Shown here piece by piece: positions 57,640 through 64,000 of a stretch of 64,000 nt of DNA. Origin of the DNA: Tragulus kanchil. Lineage: Eukaryota > Chordata > Mammalia > Artiodactyla > Tragulidae. Within the stretch, counting starts at the first letter, position 1. Each line of letters opens with the position of its first letter. The translations under genes and the position numbers were made by a program. The notes below the pieces were generated by a model. That model saw nothing but the letters and a program-made list of their open reading frames with translations, was not told where the DNA came from and made no database searches. The DNA lies in assembly GCA_022376925.1 (NCBI GenBank), contig JAIOJX010000032.1, positions 99,254,794-99,318,793 on the forward strand, read 5' to 3'.

Positions 57640-57893
57640 TCCTGTCCAGGAACCAGCAAACATCTGTGAAAGACCAGGTAGTAAATATTTTAGGCTTTTC
57701 ATACCGTAAGGCCCTTGGTAACTACTCGACTCTGCCATTGCAGAAAAAGTAGCCACAGACAATAAGCAAACAAATATGACTGTGTTCTGATAAAGTCTTA
57801 TAAGCTCTGAAATATGAATTTTATATCATTTTCACATGTCATGGAACATTATTTTTTTGAATTTTACCCCCCAACCATCTAAAAATGTAAAAA
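57640..57893. mobile_element. Ancient inverted-ended repeat (probable DNA transposon), left part
   Basis: Starts 'ccaggaaccagcaaac' and its right end (58220-58295) finishes 'gtttgctgaccctgg', an imperfect inverted repeat. Internal 'agtaaatattttaggctttt' and 'actactcgactctgccattg' are typical of one old mammal-wide family that I do not name. An L1 splits it at 57893. Second copies at 58818-59072 and 59395-59470. Confidence 0.6.
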
Positions 57894-58206
57894 CTGGACA
57901 GATGAAGTGAGTAAAGAGAGTCAAAAAGTACAAATTTCCAGTCATAAAATAAGACATGGAGATATAATGTTCAGTACGGCAATGATAGTTAATAGTACTG
58001 GACTGCTTAAGTGAAGGTTTCCAGGAGAGTAAATCTTAAAAGTTCTCCTCATAGTAAAAAAAAAACCACTGCATGTTATGACAGATGTCAGCTAGGTTTA
58101 TTGTGGTCATCATGTCTCAGTATATACAAATATGAGTCATTCTCTTGTACATGGGACATAAGATAGGTAGCACGCCTCACTTCTGAAATATTAATTTGAA
58201 AATAAT
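57894..58206 (+). mobile_element. L1M 3' end nested in the older repeat, with TSD
   Basis: 'gtcataaaataagacatgga', 'gatataatgttcagtacggc', 'aatgatagttaatagtactg' and 'tttattgtggtcatcatgtc' are L1M 3' UTR. The 13-base direct repeat aaaaatgtaaaaa at 57881-57893 and 58207-58219 marks the insertion. Copy in duplication Q from about 59073. Confidence 0.75.
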
Positions 58207-59997
58207 AAAAATGTAAAAATCATCTTTAGTTTTCAGACTAAACAGCCAGCCAGTTGGATTTGGTCTGTGGGCCAAAGTTTGCTGACCCTGGTTTTGATTT
58301 AAGGTCTCCTCAAGAGCCAGGTTAATCTTCCTGAAAGATTCCGAAAAGTCTACTTTTCTTCTTCCCAAACCTTCAATGACTCTGTCTTGCCTAAACTCAA
58401 AACTGTTCAATTTGCCCTGGAAAACCCTCTGAGATTATGGATCATGGCCCTGGTAACTTCCCTGTCACAGCACAAACCTCTCAGTTTATCGTTCACAAAC
58501 TGAGTCTTCCCACGGTTTTAAATCACATTCCTAAAGAGTTGCACTCCTTTTAAGATGCTGTAAACATAATTCACATCTTGTGGAAAGGACTGAGGAGACC
58601 CAGAAGATTCTGGAAAGGTGCTGTTAGGACAGCAGCCTGTCTTCTGTGGAAAGTAGGGGTCACATGCTTTCCTTTCTGTCCTGGAGATTCTTCTTCCTAA
58701 TTTGCTTCTTTAGGCCAAGGACTTTCCATTTATTAAAATAAAATGGGTAATTAAGATGGTAGTTTTAATATTAGGAATGGTATCCCCATCTAGTCCCTAT
58801 CTACTGTTCAATCACTGTCCTGTCCAGGAACCAGCAAACATCTGTGAAAGACCAGGTAGTAAATATTTTAGGCTTTTCATACCGTAAGGCCCTTGGTAAC
58901 TACTCGACTCTGCCATTGCAGAAAAAGTAGCCACAGACAATAAGCAAACAAATATGACTGTGTTCTGATAAAGTCTTATAAGCTCTGAAATATGAATTTT
59001 ATATCATTTTCACATGTCATGGAACATTATTTTTTTGAATTTTACCCCCCAACCATCTAAAAATGTAAAAACTGGACAGATGAAGTGAGTAAAGAGAGTC
59101 AAAAAGTACAAATTTCCAGTCATAAAATAAGACATGGAGATATAATGTTCAGTACGGCAATGATAGTTAATAGTACTGGACTGCTTAAGTGAAGGTTTCC
59201 AGGAGAGTAAATCTTAAAAGTTCTCCTCATAGTAAAAAAAACCACTGCATGTTATGACAGATGTCAGCTAGGTTTATTGTGGTCATCATGTCTCAGTATA
59301 TACAAATATGAGTCATTCTCTTGTACATGGGACATAAGATAGGTAGCACGCCTCACTTCTGAAATATTAATTTGAAAATAATAAAAATGTAAAAATCATC
59401 TTTAGTTTTCAGACTAAACAGCCAGCCAGTTGGATTTGGTCTGTGGGCCAAAGTTTGCTGACCCTGGTTTTGATTTAAGGTCTCCTCAAGAGCCAGGTTA
59501 ATCTTCCTGAAAGATTCCGAAAAGTCTACTTTTCTTCTTCCCAAACCTTCAATGACTCTGTCTTGCCTAAACTCAAAACTGTTCAATTTGCCCTGGAAAA
59601 CCCTCTGAGATTATGGATCATGGCCCTGGTAACTTCCCTGTCACAGCACAAACCTCTCAGTTTATCGTTCACAAACTGAGTCTTCCCACGGTTTTAAATC
59701 ACATTCCTAAAGAGTTGCACTCCTTTTAAGATGCTGTAAACATAATTCACATCTTGTGGAAAGGACTGAGGAGACCCAGAAGATTCTGGAAAGGTGCTGT
59801 TAGGACAGCAGCCTGTCTTCTGTAGAACAGAAGAGTAGTTCACATCTGTGGGGTCTGCAGACACTGAGAAGATGCTTTCCTTTCTGTCCTGGAGATTCTT
59901 CTTCCTAATTTGCTTCTTTAGGCCAAGGACTTTCCATTTATTCAGTCTCATCTCATCCTCACAAAGATCCGATGAAGAAAATGTATCTTCATTTTGC

Positions 59998-60120
59998 AGT
60001 CAAGGAAGCGCCTTAGCAGAGAGGTTACATAACTGGCTCAAGGTCACACAGCTGGTACATGGTAGGCCCAGAACTTCAGCTCAAGCCTGAAGGGTGGGAG
60101 AGCTCATCCTCTTAACCATG
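59998..60120 (-). repeat. MIR element (copy at 61152-61274)
   Basis: 'cattttgcagtcaaggaagc', 'gagaggttacataactggct', 'caaggtcacacagctggtac' and 'tcctcttaaccatgacatta' are a textbook reverse MIR. Confidence 0.8.
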
Positions 60121-60480
60121 ACATTACATGGACTATTTTCTTGCCTGACAGCTGGTGACCTTCTGGGAAGAGCTTCTCCCACTGACAAAAATAAACGTTT
60201 CATTATGTGCATGAATGTGTATAGGCATATGTAATACCTTCCCCTGAAGTTAAATTTCCCCTTTCTGTCAAACCCAGTGATAACAGGAGGAACATAAAAT
60301 ACCTTATTTAGCATTGAAAAACCATACTGTTCCCTAATCCACACAGACAGTCTTTGAAAGTGAGCCCAGACATGGAAGAAATGCTGCTTTGAATGTATCC
60401 TAATCCACAGTGAAGAAGCGATCACATTAAAACATTTCCCATCTCCCTGCATTATTGTCATGAGAGGACATGTTTTAGAC
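60121..60480. other. Repeat-free block, candidate regulatory DNA (copy at 61275-61634)
   Basis: No repeat signature; overlaps a 126-codon minus-strand frame with no recognisable domain. Could be conserved non-coding sequence; a coding exon cannot be fully excluded. Confidence 0.22.
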
Positions 60481-61964
60481 AGAAAGGGAGAAGCTGCTAA
60501 AATGAATTAGTTACCTCATTTTCCAGCAGAGAGAGGTGAGACCACATAAATGTAATGTGCCATGACATGAAATGGCCAACTTCCTTTAACAAGACTAATT
60601 CGAGCTGATTCCCGGAGGAAGCTGACTTGCAAGGTCTCCTCAAGAGCCAGGTTAATCTTCCTGAAAGATTCCGAAAAGTCTACTTTTCTTCTTCCCAAAC
60701 CTTCAATGACTCTGTCTTGCCTAAACTCAAAACTGTTCAATTTGCCCTGGAAAACCCTCTGAGATTATGGATCATGGCCCTGGTAACTTCCCTGTCACAG
60801 CACAAACCTCTCAGTTTATCGTTCACAAACTGAGTCTTCCCACGGTTTTAAATCACATTCCTAAAGAGTTGCACTCCTTTTAAGATGCTGTAAACATAAT
60901 TCACATCTTGTGGAAAGGACTGAGGAGACCCAGAAGATTCTGGAAAGGTGCTGTTAGGACAGCAGCCTGTCTTCTGTAGAACAGAAGAGTAGTTCACATC
61001 TGTGGGGTCTGCAGACACTGAGAAGATGCTTTCCTTTCTGTCCTGGAGATTCTTCTTCCTAATTTGCTTCTTTAGGCCAAGGACTTTCCATTTATTCAGT
61101 CTCATCTCATCCTCACAAAGATCCGATGAAGAAAATGTATCTTCATTTTGCAGTCAAGGAAGCGCCTTAGCAGAGAGGTTACATAACTGGCTCAAGGTCA
61201 CACAGCTGGTACATGGTAGGCCCAGAACTTCAGCTCAAGCCTGAAGGGTGGGAGAGCTCATCCTCTTAACCATGACATTACATGGACTATTTTCTTGCCT
61301 GACAGCTGGTGACCTTCTGGGAAGAGCTTCTCCCACTGACAAAAATAAACGTTTCATTATGTGCATGAATGTGTATAGGCATATGTAATACCTTCCCCTG
61401 AAGTTAAATTTCCCCTTTCTGTCAAACCCAGTGATAACAGGAGGAACATAAAATACCTTATTTAGCATTGAAAAACCATACTGTTCCCTAATCCACACAG
61501 ACAGTCTTTGAAAGTGAGCCCAGACATGGAAGAAATGCTGCTTTGAATGTATCCTAATCCACAGTGAAGAAGCGATCACATTAAAACATTTCCCATCTCC
61601 CTGCATTATTGTCATGAGAGGACATGTTTTAGACAGAAAGGGAGAAGCTGCTAAAATGAATTAGTTACCTCATTTTCCAGCAGAGAGAGGTGAGACCACA
61701 TAAATGTAATGTGCCATGACATGAAATGGCCAACTTCCTTTAACAAGACTAATTCGAGCTGATTCGGCACATTGGTGGGGGGAGTGTGAAGCGTTTGCAT
61801 CCCTCTCTCCTCTGGACCTTGAGACTTCTGAGAAGACCTCTTTGCAAGAGCAAGTGTAGAAGACAAAATGCCTGAGGCTGTCTGTCTTTGGCTCCCTGAC
61901 CCCTGTCGATACAGGCAGCCAGATGTGGTTAGAATGCTCCCTACAGACCCAAATCACACACCTT

Positions 61965-62172
61965 CATGGCACTAGTGGTGAAGAACTCACCTGCCATTGC
62001 AGGAGATGTAAGAGACACGAGTTTAATCCCTAGGTCCAGAAGATACCCAGGAGGAGGGCATGGAAACCCACTCCAGTATTCTTGCCTGGAGTAATGGACA
62101 GAGGAGCCTGGTGGGCTATAGTCCGTAGGCTTGCAAAGAGTCAGATATGACTAAAGTGACTTAGCACAGCAC
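61965..62172 (+). mobile_element. Bov-tA SINE
   Basis: 'ttcatggcactagtggtgaa', 'tgccattgcaggagatgtaa', 'agtttaatccctaggtccag', 'cagtattcttgcctggagta' and 'cagaggagcctggtgggcta'. Full length. Confidence 0.9.
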
Positions 62173-62339
62173 ACATCCTTCACTGAGCTTTGCCCTTAAC
62201 CTGCTGTGTGGTTTTTGCCCACGTTCCCTCAGCTCTCTGTTTTCCTTGGCATTGATATGGATGTCTCCATCGTTACATCTTTGACCTTCCACACAGAGCA
62301 TGAGGCCCTATGGGATGGTGATTAGGAGCATGAAAGAAA

Positions 62340-62458
62340 GCCATATGGACTTGAAAAAGGTTTATTGATCATTGCTGAATGCCTTGAGGCCAGTTATTTA
62401 CTCTCCTCACACCCTGATTTTCTCATCTGCAAAATGGGAGCAATAATAATAATAATTC
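62340..62458 (+). repeat. MIR fragment with (AAT)n
   Basis: 'gaggccagttatttactctc', 'cctgattttctcatctgcaa', 'aatgggagcaataataata'. The (AAT)n run at 62441-62456 is its decayed end. Confidence 0.65.
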
Positions 62459-62459
62459 T

Positions 62460-62662
62460 GGAGACTTCCCTGACAGTCTAGTGGCTAAGACTCTGCACTC
62501 TCAGTGTAGGGAGCTTGGGATTGATCCCTAGTTGGAAATAGGTCCTACATGCCATGGCTAAGAGTTCACCTGTTGCAACTTGAGGTCCCAACAAAGATCT
62601 ATGATCCTATGCTGTGTGCCTCAACAAAGACCTGGTGCAGCCAAATAAATAAATAAATAATA
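62460..62662 (+). mobile_element. CHR-type SINE with (AAAT)n tail
   Basis: 'gagacttccctgacagtcta', 'ggattgatccctagttgg', 'tcctacatgccatggctaag' and 'aagacctggtgcagccaaat' then AAAT repeats. Older and differently tailed than the copies at 7648, 14142 and 24137. Confidence 0.8.
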
Positions 62663-64000
62663 TCAAGACACTACTACTACTAATGGTCTCATGTGTTATT
62701 GCTAGAGTTTAATGATTTACTCTGCCTTCAGCCCTCATGACACTTCTTGGAACATGCTAAGCACATTAAAAACTGATGGCCACAATTATCATGGTCCTCT
62801 CTGGAGCACTAATTAGAGAATAACAATTATCATATTTGTGACTCATTATAATTTTCTATGTGAACCAATCATATTTAATCTTCATGAAAACCTCATGCAA
62901 GATATAAGACTCTTTAGTCCCTATTCAGAAAAGGAAACCGAGTCAGATGGGTTTAGAAACACATCCCAGAGTCACACAAATTGTGTGTTATTGACTTGAT
63001 CAAAGCCCTCATTCCCATGTTCTTTTTCTGTAGTTTGTAAACTGTAGTCTTTTGATATGTGCAAAGAATGATTACTATCACTGAAATAAGAGTCATGTAT
63101 CTCCAGGTTTCATCATTTTCTGGTGTCTTTACATTTTCTCATATTTTCTCTGATATTGAGTTAAAAATGTTTTGAGGCTTCCAACTAAATAAAGGAAAGT
63201 GTAGGGTTTCCTAAGTGACTAAGACATACCTCTGTTTGCACCAAGATTAGAGGGAATGTGTTGTAATGTTAAAAGAGGGAAGGTATTATGAAGCTCCTGA
63301 CTTGCTAAGGAGGATTATACACAGTAGGCTTACTGTCTCTTGCTGTCTCACTGAATTCAGACTGTGCCTTCAGTAAGTTCCCACATGCCTTCATTCTCCC
63401 CCTTAAACCTACCTGGGGCTGATTCTTGTGGACCCATTTCTGATTTCTGATAGATAAGGCACAGGAGTAGCTATCGTTGGTAAGAGGATTTAACTCAGGA
63501 GAATTAAAGGAAAGCCTTTTTCTAACCTGGAGGGTGGTTTGGAAGGAAGAGCAAGAGAAACTCGGTGCGGCAGATGGGTTCTGACATCCTCCACTCCAAG
63601 TCAATGACGGAGCTGCCGTGGACAACTGGGTAATATTAAAGGCCAAAGTACTTTTATTCCAGTTCATTTTTAGGACTCTAGAAAGAGAAAATTTTGGGGC
63701 TGCCCCCTCCCCATGACTCTGCAGTGGAGCCTACTGTGTTCAGACAGAGAGATGCAGAAGGCTGGGCCAGAAAGCTGATCCCTGGGCTTGACGGACAATG
63801 AACCCCATATCAGTCTAGGAGGAGAAGGAATGATTGGAGGGCTGGATGCAGGGAATGGTAGAGACTTGGGGGTCTGCAGCCAGGGGAAACTGAGGACAGG
63901 GAAACCAGACTTAGACCAAGCTGAGGGAGCAACCAGACTATGATGCACACCACTCACAGGGATAGGAAGGCTCATGGAACCAGGAAGTCAAGCATCATGA
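62663..64000. other. Unique sequence, no gene recognised
   Basis: Two minus-strand frames (63305-63667, 120 codons; 63670-63975, 101 codons) lie end to end but share no frame or domain, and their composition is irregular. A MIR-like scrap sits near 62880-63000. No tandem duplication is seen here. Confidence 0.35.

Larger units (their letters stand above)
57576..59942. repeat. Direct tandem duplication Q (unit about 1.18 kb)
   Basis: 57576-58754 is repeated at 58755-59942. Paired frame at 58177/59353. Close to its end copy 1 lacks about 40 bases present in copy 2 (after 'agcctgtcttctgt', 58641 versus 59823), and an A run differs in length (58060 versus 59235). It chains into duplication R. 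Confidence 0.92.
59477..61765. repeat. Direct tandem duplication R (unit 1154 bp)
   Basis: 59477-60630 is repeated at 60631-61765. Paired frames at 59694/60848, 59848/61002 and 60081/61235 (126 codons, minus). Copy 1 ends 'gattcccggaggaagctgac' where copy 2 reads 'gattcggcacattgg'. 'aaggtctcctcaagagcc' occurs three times (58301, 59477, 60631). Confidence 0.93.

Noticed and set aside
60081..60461. 126-codon minus-strand frame (repeated at 61235-61615) as a gene
   Set aside because: Partly made of reverse MIR sequence, with no domain character.
63305..63975. Two adjacent minus-strand frames (120 and 101 codons) as exons of one gene
   Set aside because: They are separated only by a stop and frame change with no convincing splice arrangement or domain.
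1..64000. The 1.1-kb tandem units as a new kind of mobile or amplification system
   Set aside because: Units share length but no sequence, no end motif and no target-site pattern, they cut through unrelated repeats at random, and their junctions are error-rich. Assembly overlap explains all of this more simply.

Overview
The window is nuclear DNA from a ruminant, most likely a bovid. The evidence is its repeats: many Bov-tA/Bov-A SINEs, BovB LINE 3' ends, tRNA-Glu-type CHR SINEs, and older mammal-wide L1M, L2 and MIR copies. I find no believable host protein-coding gene, exon chain, rRNA or functional tRNA. The longest open frames (up to 191 codons) lack family motifs and lie in repeats, in duplicated blocks, or antisense to other frames. 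The window is best read as intergenic or deep intronic sequence.

Its dominant feature is not a gene. Eighteen direct tandem duplications run from end to end, each with a unit of about 1.07-1.18 kb. They begin near 1, 1599, 4845, 14451, 17704, 20295, 22148, 26825, 32358, 34518, 36561, 42065, 45090, 49349, 51704, 55167, 57576 and 59477. The duplicated sequences are unrelated to each other. The two copies of each pair are nearly identical inside, but in most pairs the end of copy 1 (and sometimes the start of copy 2) has clustered deletions and mismatches exactly at the junction. Several duplications chain, so some segments occur three times. This is what unmerged overlapping contig ends joined in a scaffold would look like. 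If collapsed, the true locus would be roughly 44 kb.

Layout: 1-3.8 kb, an old L1 and a MIR interrupted by a younger 5'-truncated L1 with a 14-bp target-site duplication, all smeared by two chained duplications. 4-4.35 kb, a BovB ORF tail. 4.8-7.2 kb, a duplication. 7.6-14.5 kb, mostly unique sequence with CHR, Bov-tA, L1M and L2 insertions, ending in a CHR SINE nested in a Bov-tA. 14.5-24.4 kb, four duplications (D-G) that include a palindromic RFX-like X-box and a mariner-type MITE. 24.4-32.4 kb, unique and old repeat sequence plus one duplication. 32.4-39.8 kb, three chained duplications (I-K) running into an old L1M with a broken reverse-transcriptase region and a Bov-tA insertion. 40-57.3 kb, five duplications (L-P) with Bov-tA, BovB, L1 and MIR copies. 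57.4-61.8 kb, an L1 nested in an old inverted-ended repeat, then chained duplications (Q and R). 61.9-64 kb, Bov-tA, MIR and CHR followed by unique sequence.

Repeat family names come from recognition of consensus features, not from a database search. I see no new coding system. The items most worth checking are the duplication pattern itself, a few nested insertions that date repeat families, and several repeat-free AT-rich blocks that could be conserved regulatory DNA.
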